Positions 1-5,178 of a stretch of DNA of 5,178 nucleotides are shown in pieces. Under the pieces are notes generated by a model. That model did no database searches. It was given only the letters and a program-made list of their open reading frames with translations, and was not told the origin of the DNA. Location of the stretch: positions 1 to 5,178 of the forward strand of contig DOOK01000219.1 of assembly GCA_003512805.1 (NCBI GenBank). The letters are read 5' to 3'. Made by a program: the position numbers and the translations under genes. Every line of letters starts with the position of its first letter. Position 1 is the first letter of the stretch. Source of the DNA: Erwinia sp. (GTDB taxonomy: Bacteria; Pseudomonadota; Gammaproteobacteria; Enterobacterales; Enterobacteriaceae).

Positions 1-189
1 TTTGACTCTAACATTCCCGGGGAGACCCGCACGCGGCCTTCCGCTATGTATACGCTGATTGAAACGCCAGGCGCGGAAAACGCGGCGGCCAGGCTTTGTG
101 CGATCGCCATTGCGCTGGCTCTTTGTTCGCTGTGGCTGTCGGAATGGCTGGCGCGCTGGGGACGTAAAAGGTTGGGGATGGCATGTTAG
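1..189 (+). CDS. modB: Molybdate ABC transporter permease ModB, C-terminal part (partial)
   Basis: The window opens inside this gene; the last 62 codons and a TAG stop (187-189) are visible. ModB is the inner-membrane permease of the ModABC molybdate importer; it passes molybdate from periplasmic ModA to the cytoplasm as ModC hydrolyses ATP. The visible part starts [19 protein letters not shown], which I recognise as the conserved segment before the last transmembrane helix of enterobacterial ModB. A hydrophobic stretch follows (about residues 36-57 of the fragment, rich in A, L, I and C), then a basic tail (RWGRKR), fitting a final helix with a positive cytoplasmic end. The EAA loop that contacts ModC lies upstream and cannot be checked. 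The stop lies inside the start of modC, so the two are almost certainly translationally coupled. The ModB assignment is confident; the full length and start are unknown. Confidence 0.95.
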   Translation, partial: FDSNIPGETRTRPSAMYTLIETPGAENAAARLCAIAIALALCSLWLSEWLARWGRKRLGMAC

Positions 190-1241
190 AGCTTGATATT
201 TCTCAGCGCCTTGGCGACCACACTTTGCAGGTCAACACGACAATACCGGCAGAGGGCATCACGGCCGTTTTCGGCGTATCCGGCGCCGGGAAAACCTCGC
301 TGATTAACGCTATCGGCGGCCTGACCACGCCGCAGGAAGGCCGTATTACGCTGAATGACAGAGTGCTGTTTGATGCCCAGGCCAGGGTGAATCTGCCGCC
401 GGAAAAGCGCCGTATCGGCTATGTATTTCAGGATGCGCGTCTTTTCCCGCACTACAAGGTGAAAGGCAACCTCGAATACGGCATGGCGAAAACGATGCGC
501 TCGCAGTTTGATGAGCTGGTAGAGCTGTTAGGCATCGGTGAGCTGCTGTCGCGCTTTCCTTTTTCGCTTTCCGGTGGAGAAAAGCAGCGGGTGGCGATAG
601 GCCGCGCCCTGCTCAGCGCACCGGAAATTTTACTGATGGACGAGCCGCTGGCCTCGCTGGACTTACCGCGAAAGCGCGAGCTGTTGCCCTATTTGCAGGC
701 GCTGGCGAAAAAGGTGGCTATCCCGGTACTGTACGTCAGCCACAGCCTTGAAGAGATTATTCAGCTGGCCGATAACGTGCTGGTGCTGGATAAGGGCGAG
801 GTAAAAGCCTCCGGGACGCTGGAAAAAGTCTGGGGCAGCAGCGCTATGCGCCCGTGGCTACCGCGCGCCGAGCAGAGCAGCGTGCTGAGGGTGCAGGTAC
901 TGGAACAGCATCCGCACTATGCGATGACGGCGCTTTCACTGGGCGATCAGCATATCTGGGTCAGCCGTATTGACGTGCCGCTGAAAACGCCGCTGCGTCT
1001 TCGCATTCAGGCCGCCGACGTCTCGCTGGTTCTGCAACCGCCGCTTAACAGTACTATCCGCAATGTCATCCCGGCCCAGGTCGGCGAACTGCTGGATATT
1101 GATAATCAGGTTGAGGTGAAGTTGTTGATAGGGCAAAGCGAACTCTGGGCGCGGATCACTCCGTGGGCACGCGACGAGCTGATGATTAAACCGGGCATGT
1201 GGCTTTACGCGCAGATTAAAAGCGTGGCGATCGCCGCCTGA
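183..1241 (+). CDS. modC: Molybdate ABC transporter ATP-binding protein ModC
   Basis: ModC is the cytoplasmic ATPase that powers molybdate import through ModB. At 352 aa it matches E. coli ModC in length and closely in sequence. All nucleotide-binding parts are present: Walker A GVSGAGKT at residues 31-38, Q-loop Q83 in [11 protein letters not shown], signature LSGGEKQ at 129-135, Walker B LLMDEP at 150-155 with catalytic E154, D-loop SLD at 158-160 and switch H187. The part after about residue 289 (NSTIRNV to the end) is the TOBE/Mop-like domain which, in this family, can bind oxyanion or regulate the ATPase. The ATG at 183 lies inside the end of modB (7-bp overlap), 4 nt after a GGGGA (174-178) that can act as a weak Shine-Dalgarno; coupling to modB is likely. 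No promoter lies directly upstream, so it should be expressed with modAB, in E. coli under ModE repression, though the operon promoter is outside the window. Nothing is truncated or missing. Confidence 0.98.
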   Translation: MLELDISQRLGDHTLQVNTTIPAEGITAVFGVSGAGKTSLINAIGGLTTPQEGRITLNDRVLFDAQARVNLPPEKRRIGYVFQDARLFPHYKVKGNLEYGMAKTMRSQFDELVELLGIGELLSRFPFSLSGGEKQRVAIGRALLSAPEILLMDEPLASLDLPRKRELLPYLQALAKKVAIPVLYVSHSLEEIIQLADNVLVLDKGEVKASGTLEKVWGSSAMRPWLPRAEQSSVLRVQVLEQHPHYAMTALSLGDQHIWVSRIDVPLKTPLRLRIQAADVSLVLQPPLNSTIRNVIPAQVGELLDIDNQVEVKLLIGQSELWARITPWARDELMIKPGMWLYAQIKSVAIAA

Positions 1242-1258
1242 GTGCGCCCGCTTTTATA

Positions 1259-1471
1259 CATCTTCGCCACGTTTATGCAGCTGGCGGCCTTCTGCGTTAG
1301 CAGGTGAGGGATTTTTAGCCAGGCCCTGTGTTGATAGGCGAAGATGGGCGAACCTCTTCAGCAAGCCTTTCATTAACAGGCAGAAATCTTTAGCGACGAG
1401 CAAAGATTTCCAGTAAAGCTGCGTTAGCAGGCCAACATCGTCAGCAAAGGCCTGCGTCAACAGGCGAAGCC
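1259..1471. repeat. Cluster of five degenerate short hairpin repeats between modC and ybhA
   Basis: The 243-bp gap between the convergent genes modC and ybhA contains about five related copies of a short element. Read on the plus strand, the cores are ctgcgttagcagg (1292-1304 and again, identical, 1419-1431), ctgcgtcaacagg (1452-1464), ctgtgttgatagg (1326-1338) and tttcattaacagg (1368-1380). Most are preceded by a GCC/AAGC-type flank and followed by g(c)gaag-type sequence. Start-to-start spacing is irregular: 34, 42, 51 and 33 bp. Each better copy is a small palindrome: CTGC-gtta-GCAG in the two identical ones and GCCTG-cgtcaa-CAGGC at 1450-1465. A 10-bp inverted pair, catcttcgcc (1259-1268) and ggcgaagatg (1337-1346), also links the left end to unit 2. 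I do not recognise this as REP/BIME or ERIC. Its place in a convergent gap fits a chromosomal intergenic repeat rather than a gene. Confidence 0.6.
1383..1410. repeat. 9-bp perfect inverted repeat within the modC-ybhA gap
   Basis: gaaatcttt (1383-1391) and aaagatttc (1402-1410) are exact reverse complements around a 10-nt spacer. The stem is AT-rich and has no adjacent T-tract in either direction, so it is not a typical intrinsic terminator. It lies in the longest spacer (between units 3 and 4) of the short repeat cluster. It may be a weak RNA hairpin at the 3' ends of both converging transcripts, or a second repeat type nested in the cluster. Confidence 0.5.
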
Positions 1472-1484
1472 CTCCCCCTGACTG

Positions 1485-2303
1485 TTACAGCACTTCCTGA
1501 CAGATGGTCTGAGCAATGCCCGGTTCCAGATTAGTGCCGATAACCCGATGCGCGCGCGCTTTGATAGCGTCGTCTGCATTACCCATCGCCACGCCCAGCC
1601 CAACGTTTTCCAACATGCTCAAATCGTTATAGTTATCCCCGAAGGCGAGCACGTCGTGCATTTGATAGCCCTGAGCGTTAACCCATTCTGCCAGCCGTTT
1701 CCCTTTGCTGTTGCCCGCCCTGGCGATATCCACCTGATCGTGCCAGGACCATTCACAGGCGAGGCCCATTTCCTGCTCCACTTCATCGGCAAACTGTTGC
1801 AGCGCGCGGGTGTCAGGATAGGACAGCGCAAATTTCCAGATTGATTCAGCCTCTTTCGCGGCGCGGCTCAGGCTCGGCACCTTAATAAACGTTGGGCGTT
1901 GATGTTCCGGTAGCGACAGTCCCCAGTTAATGGCGCGGGTAACGTGGCCGGTTTCGGTCTGGTAAAGCATCGCGTTATCAACATACAGCAGGCCATGAAT
2001 GGCAGCCTCTTCCAGTTTTTCGATCACCCGCAGCGCCTGCTCTGTTGGCAGCGGATCGGCGGATATGACCTTTTTAGCTTGATAATCATACAAGTAGGCG
2101 CCATTACAGCAGATTGCAGGTGTATCAAGCGCCAGCGCCTGATAAAAAGGATGGATAGCGACGTGATGACGACCGGTCACGATCACAATCTTGATGCCAG
2201 CCTGCCGGGCCTTTTGCAGCGCTTCCAGCGACTCAGGAAGAATGGTCTTACGTGGCGTCAGCAGCGTACCGTCCAGATCTAAAGCAATAACGCGATAACT
2301 CAT
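1485..2303 (-). CDS. ybhA: Pyridoxal phosphate phosphatase YbhA (HAD superfamily, Cof type)
   Basis: This is a cytoplasmic HAD-family phosphatase; E. coli YbhA dephosphorylates pyridoxal 5'-phosphate and, in vitro, some sugar phosphates. The 272-aa length equals E. coli YbhA and the sequence aligns along its whole length. The four HAD motifs are intact: I, DLDGT with nucleophile D9 and acid/base D11; II, T43 in VTGR; III, K200 in GNSKGKRL; IV, GDNYNDLSML with metal-binding D223 and D227. The large insert between motifs II and III is the type IIB (Cof) cap, which sets substrate choice. The segment HHVAIHPFYQALALDTPAIC (residues 46-65) is nearly identical to E. coli. The ATG has a weak Shine-Dalgarno (CGGAAC) about 6 nt upstream, and a plausible promoter lies further up. 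The gene is divergent from pgl and convergent with modC, as in E. coli. Stop is TAA. The family and orthologue are confident; substrate is taken from E. coli. Confidence 0.95.
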   Translation of the reverse strand: MSYRVIALDLDGTLLTPRKTILPESLEALQKARQAGIKIVIVTGRHHVAIHPFYQALALDTPAICCNGAYLYDYQAKKVISADPLPTEQALRVIEKLEEAAIHGLLYVDNAMLYQTETGHVTRAINWGLSLPEHQRPTFIKVPSLSRAAKEAESIWKFALSYPDTRALQQFADEVEQEMGLACEWSWHDQVDIARAGNSKGKRLAEWVNAQGYQMHDVLAFGDNYNDLSMLENVGLGVAMGNADDAIKARAHRVIGTNLEPGIAQTICQEVL

Positions 2304-2338
2304 AAATCGTTCCGAATGTGATTAGAAAACGAGTTTTG

Positions 2339-2366
2339 AGTCTACACCCTGTGACGGCACTGGCAA
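2339..2366 (-). promoter_or_regulatory. Candidate sigma-70 promoter for ybhA
   Basis: Read on the minus strand, TTGCCA (2366-2361) matches the -35 consensus at 5 of 6 positions. A 16-nt spacer separates it from TAGACT (2344-2339), which matches -10 at 4 of 6. This would place the transcript start about 25-30 nt upstream of the ybhA ATG. It is a by-eye match, so moderate to low confidence. No equally good promoter for pgl was found in the same 148-bp divergent gap; the best is a weak -10-like TACGCT at 2411-2416 without a good -35. Confidence 0.35.
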
Positions 2367-2451
2367 AACCGCCCGGCACAAATCCGCCTGCGTGGCCGAC
2401 AAAAACGCGCTACGCTGAAGCAGACCCGATTGACCTGAAAAAGGAGCATTC

Positions 2452-3447
2452 ATGAAACAAGTCGTTTATACCGCCAGCCCAGAAAGTGGGCAGATCCATG
2501 CCTGGCAGCTTGACCCACAGGGCGCGCTGACGCTGCTGCAGGTGGTCGATCTGCCAGGCCAGGTTCAGCCCATGGTGGTCAGCCCCAATAAAGCTTTTCT
2601 GTATGTCGGTATCCGCCCCGATTTTCGCGTTATCGCTTTTCGTATCGACAGCGAAGGCAAGCTGACCAAAGTGGCAGAAGCGCCGCTGCCGGGCAGCCCG
2701 ACGCATATTTCCACCGATCGCCAGGGACGCTTTATTTTCACCGGTTCTTATAATGACGCCTGCGTCAGCGTGACGCCGCTGGATGAGCAAGGCCTGCCCG
2801 GCGAGCCGTTACAGGTGATTAAAGGCCTGGACGGTTGCCATTCGGCTAACATCGATCTGAACAACGAAACGCTGTTTGTGCCGGCACTGAAACAGGACCG
2901 TATCTGCCTGTTTGATTTACAGGAAGATGGCCAGCTGCTGCCGCACGCGCAGCCTCAGGTCAACACGGTTGAAGGCGCAGGCCCGCGCCATATGGTGTTC
3001 CATCCGAACCAGCAGTACGCCTACTGCGTAAACGAACTGGACAGCACGGTAGACGTCTGGCAGCTCAACAATGCCCGTGGCGAAGTCGAGCGCGTGCAGA
3101 GCCTGGATATGATGCCGGAAGGCTTCAGCGATACGCGCTGGGCGGCCGATATTCGTCTGACCCCGAATGGTCGTCACCTTTACGCCTGCGACCGTACCGC
3201 CAGCGTGCTGACCACGTTCAGCGTCAGCGAGGACGGCGGGCTGTTGACGGTCGAAGGTCATCAGCCAACGGAAGCGCAGCCGCGCGGCTTTAACATTGAT
3301 GCCAGTGGACGTTACCTGATTGCGGCCGGGCAGAAATCGCACCATATAGAGGTCTATAGCATTACGGAAGAAAGAGGATTGCTGACGCCGCTGGGACGTT
3401 ATGCGGTAGGGCAGGGACCGATGTGGGTCACCATTACTGAAATCTGA
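2452..3447 (+). CDS. pgl: 6-phosphogluconolactonase Pgl (seven-bladed beta-propeller type)
   Basis: Pgl hydrolyses 6-phosphogluconolactone to 6-phosphogluconate, the second step of the oxidative pentose phosphate pathway, in the cytoplasm. This is the beta-propeller type (formerly YbhE), unrelated to the DevB/NagB-like lactonase. The 331-aa length equals E. coli Pgl and similarity runs throughout. Conserved segments include SPTHIS around H85, GLDGCHSAN at 125-133, [11 protein letters not shown] starting at G175 with R179 and H180, [10 protein letters not shown] at 225-234, and QPRGFN at 276-281. The repeated pattern of polar loops (P-x-x-x-[18 protein letters not shown]) marks the propeller blades. 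There is no signal peptide. The ATG follows a strong Shine-Dalgarno AAGGAG (2441-2446) by 5 nt. The gene stands alone, divergent from ybhA, and ends in a terminator whose first base is the last base of the TGA stop. Nothing unusual is seen in the coding region. Confidence 0.97.
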   Translation: MKQVVYTASPESGQIHAWQLDPQGALTLLQVVDLPGQVQPMVVSPNKAFLYVGIRPDFRVIAFRIDSEGKLTKVAEAPLPGSPTHISTDRQGRFIFTGSYNDACVSVTPLDEQGLPGEPLQVIKGLDGCHSANIDLNNETLFVPALKQDRICLFDLQEDGQLLPHAQPQVNTVEGAGPRHMVFHPNQQYAYCVNELDSTVDVWQLNNARGEVERVQSLDMMPEGFSDTRWAADIRLTPNGRHLYACDRTASVLTTFSVSEDGGLLTVEGHQPTEAQPRGFNIDASGRYLIAAGQKSHHIEVYSITEERGLLTPLGRYAVGQGPMWVTITEI

Positions 3448-3476
3448 AAAAAGGCGGCCATGTAGCCGCCTTTTTT
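3447..3476. terminator. Bidirectional intrinsic terminator between pgl and ybhB
   Basis: aaaaaaggcggc (3447-3458) and gccgcctttttt (3465-3476) form a perfect 12-bp stem with a 6-nt loop (catgta). The GC-rich upper half (ggcggc/gccgcc) is followed by six T on the plus strand and, because the other arm begins with six A, by six U in minus-strand RNA too. It therefore serves both pgl and the convergent ybhB transcript. It starts on the last base of the pgl stop codon and ends one base before the ybhB stop codon. Confidence 0.93.
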
Positions 3477-3477
3477 A

Positions 3478-3954
3478 TCAGATGTAGAGAGCCGTAAGTG
3501 AAGCACTCGCCAGCTGGTGGAAATGAACGTTAAAGCCCAGCATTGCGCCGCTCGCCTGCTCGTCCACCTCCAGCTTTTCTACGTCCAGCGCATAGACGGT
3601 AAAAATATAGCGGTGGCTTTCGCCTTTCGGCGGTGCCGCGCCGCCGTAGCCCGCTTTGCCAAAATCCGTGCGGGTCTGCACCGCGCCAGCAGGCAATTCG
3701 GCCACGCCAGAACCCGCACCCTGCGGCAGGACACGCGTGTCGGCAGGCAGGTTTGCCACGCCCCAGTGCCACCAGCCGGAGCCGGTCGGCGCATCGGGAT
3801 CAAAACAGGTAACGACAAAACTTTTGGTGCCGGCCGGCACGTCATCCCAGGCCAGATGCGGCGACAGATTATCGCCTTCGTAACCCATGCCGTTAAAGAC
3901 CTGGCGCATCGGCAGCTTATCGCCCTCGTTAAAATCCTGACTAAAGAGTTTCAT
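3478..3954 (-). CDS. ybhB: YbhB/YbcL-type Raf kinase inhibitor-like protein (PEBP family)
   Basis: This is a phosphatidylethanolamine-binding protein (PEBP/RKIP) homologue of 158 aa, the length of E. coli YbhB. Similarity covers the whole protein; residues 30-50 and 68-79 are almost identical by eye. The PEBP anion-binding signature is present: DPDAPTGSGWWHW at 52-64, and APPKGESHRYIFTVYAL at 107-123, including H114 and R115. No signal peptide is seen, so it is cytoplasmic, unlike the periplasmic relative YbcL. The biological role of bacterial YbhB is not established; binding of small anions or phosphorylated ligands is inferred from the fold. The ATG follows a strong AGGAGGGG element (minus strand, 3964-3957). 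It begins 13 nt after the upstream DJ-1-like gene, so it is probably the last gene of that operon. The stop abuts the shared terminator. In E. coli ybhB sits beside bioA, which is not in this window. Confidence 0.93.
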   Translation of the reverse strand: MKLFSQDFNEGDKLPMRQVFNGMGYEGDNLSPHLAWDDVPAGTKSFVVTCFDPDAPTGSGWWHWGVANLPADTRVLPQGAGSGVAELPAGAVQTRTDFGKAGYGGAAPPKGESHRYIFTVYALDVEKLEVDEQASGAMLGFNVHFHQLASASLTALYI

Positions 3955-3967
3955 TTCCCCTCCTGCA

Positions 3968-4648
3968 TTATTGATGAAGCAGTTTCAGCAGCTCCTCGGC
4001 GGCGGCAACGGAGGATCCAGGGTTCTGGCCGGTCACCAGATGGCCATCGGTAATGGCGAAACTGCCCCAGTCATAGGTTTTTTCATAGTTGCCGCCCAGC
4101 GCCCTGAGCGTATCCTCAACCAGGAAAGGTACCACATTCGTCAGGCCAACAGCGTTTTCTTCACTGTTGCTGAAACCCGTCACGCGTTTCCCTTCTACCA
4201 GCGGCGTACCGTCCGGCTTTTTCGCTCGTTTCAGCACGCCGGGCGCGTGGCAAACTGCTCCGACCGGTTTACCGTTGGCGTAAAAGCTCTCAATCAGTTC
4301 GATACTCTGCCGCTCTTCTGCCAGATCCCAGAGTGGGCCATGACCGCCCGGGTAAAACACCGCATCGAATTTGCTGCTGTCGATATTGCCCAGCTGCTGG
4401 GTATTAGCCAGCGCCTGCTGCGCAGCGATATCTTTACGGAAGCGTTCAGTATCAACGGTTTGCGCGTCCGGCTCGTCACTTTTAGGGTCGAGCGGCGGGT
4501 GCCCGCCCGCGGGCGAGGCCAGCACAACGCTGATGCCCGCATCACGGAAAATGTAATAAGGCGCTGCAAACTCCTCCAGCCAAAAGCCGGTTTTCTTGCC
4601 GGTATCACCGAGCTGGCCATGTGAAGTCAGCACCATTAAAATTTTCAT
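3968..4648 (-). CDS. DJ-1/PfpI-family protein, Hsp31/glyoxalase III-like (class I glutamine amidotransferase fold)
   Basis: This 226-aa cytoplasmic protein belongs to the DJ-1/PfpI superfamily and most resembles the Hsp31-like branch, whose members convert methylglyoxal to lactate without glutathione and have been proposed as chaperones or deglycases. The nucleophile elbow is AVCHAP with C133 and H134. An N-terminal acidic residue in GFWLEE (E25/E26) would contact the cysteine as in relatives. E164 in GFSNSEEN lines up by eye with the third catalytic acid of yeast Hsp31. YPGGHGPLWDL at 99-109 is the conserved loop of this branch, and the C-terminal region (WGSFAITDGHLVTGQNPGS) is typical. The ATG lies 1 nt after the stop of the oxidoreductase gene, with AGGAG inside that gene's end, so translation is coupled. 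The 13-nt gap to ybhB makes one operon likely. The fold and cysteine are clear; the exact substrate (methylglyoxal or another) is inferred. Confidence 0.85.
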   Translation of the reverse strand: MKILMVLTSHGQLGDTGKKTGFWLEEFAAPYYIFRDAGISVVLASPAGGHPPLDPKSDEPDAQTVDTERFRKDIAAQQALANTQQLGNIDSSKFDAVFYPGGHGPLWDLAEERQSIELIESFYANGKPVGAVCHAPGVLKRAKKPDGTPLVEGKRVTGFSNSEENAVGLTNVVPFLVEDTLRALGGNYEKTYDWGSFAITDGHLVTGQNPGSSVAAAEELLKLLHQ

Positions 4649-4649
4649 T

Positions 4650-5178
4650 TCAGGCTCCTGTTGGCTGGTCGCCAGCGACTTTAATCAGCACCTTGCCGAA
4701 GTTTTTACCTTCAAGCATCCCGATAAAGGTCTCCGGCGCGTTATCCAGCCCGTCAACAATATCTTCGCGGAAAACAAAGCGGTCTTCCGCTACCCACTGG
4801 CTCATCTGCTGGAAAAATTCTTCAAAGCGATGACCGTAATCCTGATTGATGATAAAGCCCTGAACGTGCAGGCGTTTGCGCAGGATAGCGCTCTGGAACA
4901 GCGGCAGGCGGTTCGGGCCTTCCGGCGCATCCGTACTGTTGTAATCGGCGATCAGGCCACAGACCGGAATGCGGCCTTTGGTATTCATTAACGGCAGCAC
5001 GGCGTCAAATACCGGCCCGCCGACGCTTTCAAAGTAGACATCACTGCCGTCACGACAGTAGCGTTTAAGCGACTCGGCTAAATCGCCCGAACGGTGGTTA
5101 AGGCAGCGGTCAAAGCCCAGCACCTCTTCGGCATAGCGGCATTTTTCTTCGCCTCCGGCGATGCCGACCACGTAGCAA
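4650..5178 (-). CDS. NADP-dependent oxidoreductase, zinc-independent MDR family, CurA-like (C-terminal half, partial)
   Basis: This gene runs in from beyond the right edge. About 175 codons and a TGA stop are visible, roughly the C-terminal half of a family whose members are near 340-345 aa. The frame continues upstream of a GTG at 5171 (preceding codons read C-Y), and CYVVGIAGGEEKC matches the inner strand of the NADPH-binding Rossmann fold, so no start lies here. Other family marks are ESVGG, the CGLIADYN segment, DYGHRFEEF, REDIVDGLDNAPETFIGML and the final NFGKVLIKV. These fit medium-chain dehydrogenase/reductase enzymes without catalytic zinc, such as E. coli CurA and prostaglandin reductase or leukotriene B4 dehydrogenase relatives, which reduce C=C bonds of enones and 2-alkenals with NADPH. 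The true substrate is unknown. It is the upstream gene of the cluster with the DJ-1-like gene and ybhB (1-nt and 13-nt gaps); the promoter is outside the window. I give no symbol, because CurA orthology cannot be confirmed from half the protein. Confidence 0.85.
   Translation of the reverse strand, partial: CYVVGIAGGEEKCRYAEEVLGFDRCLNHRSGDLAESLKRYCRDGSDVYFESVGGPVFDAVLPLMNTKGRIPVCGLIADYNSTDAPEGPNRLPLFQSAILRKRLHVQGFIINQDYGHRFEEFFQQMSQWVAEDRFVFREDIVDGLDNAPETFIGMLEGKNFGKVLIKVAGDQPTGA
4655..4659 (-). promoter_or_regulatory. Ribosome binding site embedded in the end of the upstream oxidoreductase gene
   Basis: AGGAG (minus strand, 4659-4655) sits 6 nt before the ATG of the DJ-1-like gene and within the last codons of the oxidoreductase gene, whose TGA (4652-4650) is one base before that ATG. 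It supports this start codon and translational coupling of the two genes. Confidence 0.75.

Noticed and set aside
1226..1258. Possible terminator at the end of modC (ggcgatcgcc palindrome and a gcgcccgcttttat stretch)
   Set aside because: The palindrome lies inside the coding sequence and has no T-tract. The later TTTT is not preceded by a stable GC stem, so no intrinsic terminator is supported.
1254..1460. A 68-codon minus-strand open frame covering the repeat cluster, with recurring LLTQ/STQ-like phrases
   Set aside because: The recurring residues are simply translation of the DNA repeat. The last unit is out of frame with the rest (34-bp step), no Shine-Dalgarno is evident, and its product resembles no family I know. 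It is probably a by-product of the repeats.
2317..2365. Two TGTGA motifs in the ybhA-pgl divergent gap (2317-2321 and 2350-2354), resembling CRP half-sites
   Set aside because: The first has no matching right half. The second, with TGGCA after 6 nt, matches the TGTGA-N6-TCACA core at only 8 of 10 positions and lacks the flanking AT preference. Too weak to call a CRP site by eye.
3517..4053. A 178-codon plus-strand open frame opposite ybhB
   Set aside because: It is a shadow of ybhB, whose sequence is plainly the conserved PEBP protein. The plus-strand frame also crosses the ybhB Shine-Dalgarno region and the next gene's end without any sign of its own start signals.
3971..4624. A 217-codon plus-strand open frame opposite the DJ-1-like gene
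   Set aside because: It is antisense to a gene with a clear family match and intact catalytic residues. Its translation is rich in R, H and Q with no recognisable domain, as expected of a shadow frame.

Overview
The window looks like an ordinary chromosomal stretch from a member of the Enterobacterales. The ModB tail, ModC, YbhA, Pgl and YbhB all read as close orthologues of the Escherichia coli proteins, with matching full lengths for the four complete ones (352, 272, 331 and 158 aa). The order modB-modC, ybhA, pgl, ybhB also follows the E. coli mod-pgl-bio region. The differences from E. coli K-12 suggest another genus: a repeat-rich gap after modC, ybhB directly after pgl, and two carbonyl-metabolism genes beside ybhB. 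An Erwinia/Pantoea/Enterobacter-type organism would fit, but the sequence alone does not settle it.

Layout. Positions 1-189 hold the end of modB (molybdate permease), which overlaps modC (183-1241, molybdate ATPase) by 7 bp. Positions 1242-1484 are a convergent intergenic gap with about five degenerate copies of a short hairpin-forming repeat and a separate 9-bp inverted repeat. ybhA (1485-2303, minus) encodes a HAD-family pyridoxal phosphate phosphatase. A 148-bp divergent intergenic region separates it from pgl (2452-3447, plus), which encodes 6-phosphogluconolactonase. A strong bidirectional terminator (3447-3476) ends pgl and the convergent minus-strand cluster.

The minus-strand cluster is transcribed from the right edge leftward: an MDR-type NADPH-dependent oxidoreductase (partial, 4650-5178), a DJ-1/PfpI-family protein resembling Hsp31-type glyoxalase III (3968-4648), and ybhB (3478-3954, PEBP family). 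Gaps of 1 and 13 nt make it a likely operon. An enone/aldehyde-type reductase next to a glyoxalase-like DJ-1 protein suggests reactive-carbonyl detoxification, with ybhB perhaps carried on the same transcript.

I see no tRNA, rRNA, CRISPR array, insertion sequence or phage gene. Nothing here is clearly a new biological system. The items most worth a second look are the repeat cluster after modC and the carbonyl-stress-like operon next to ybhB.
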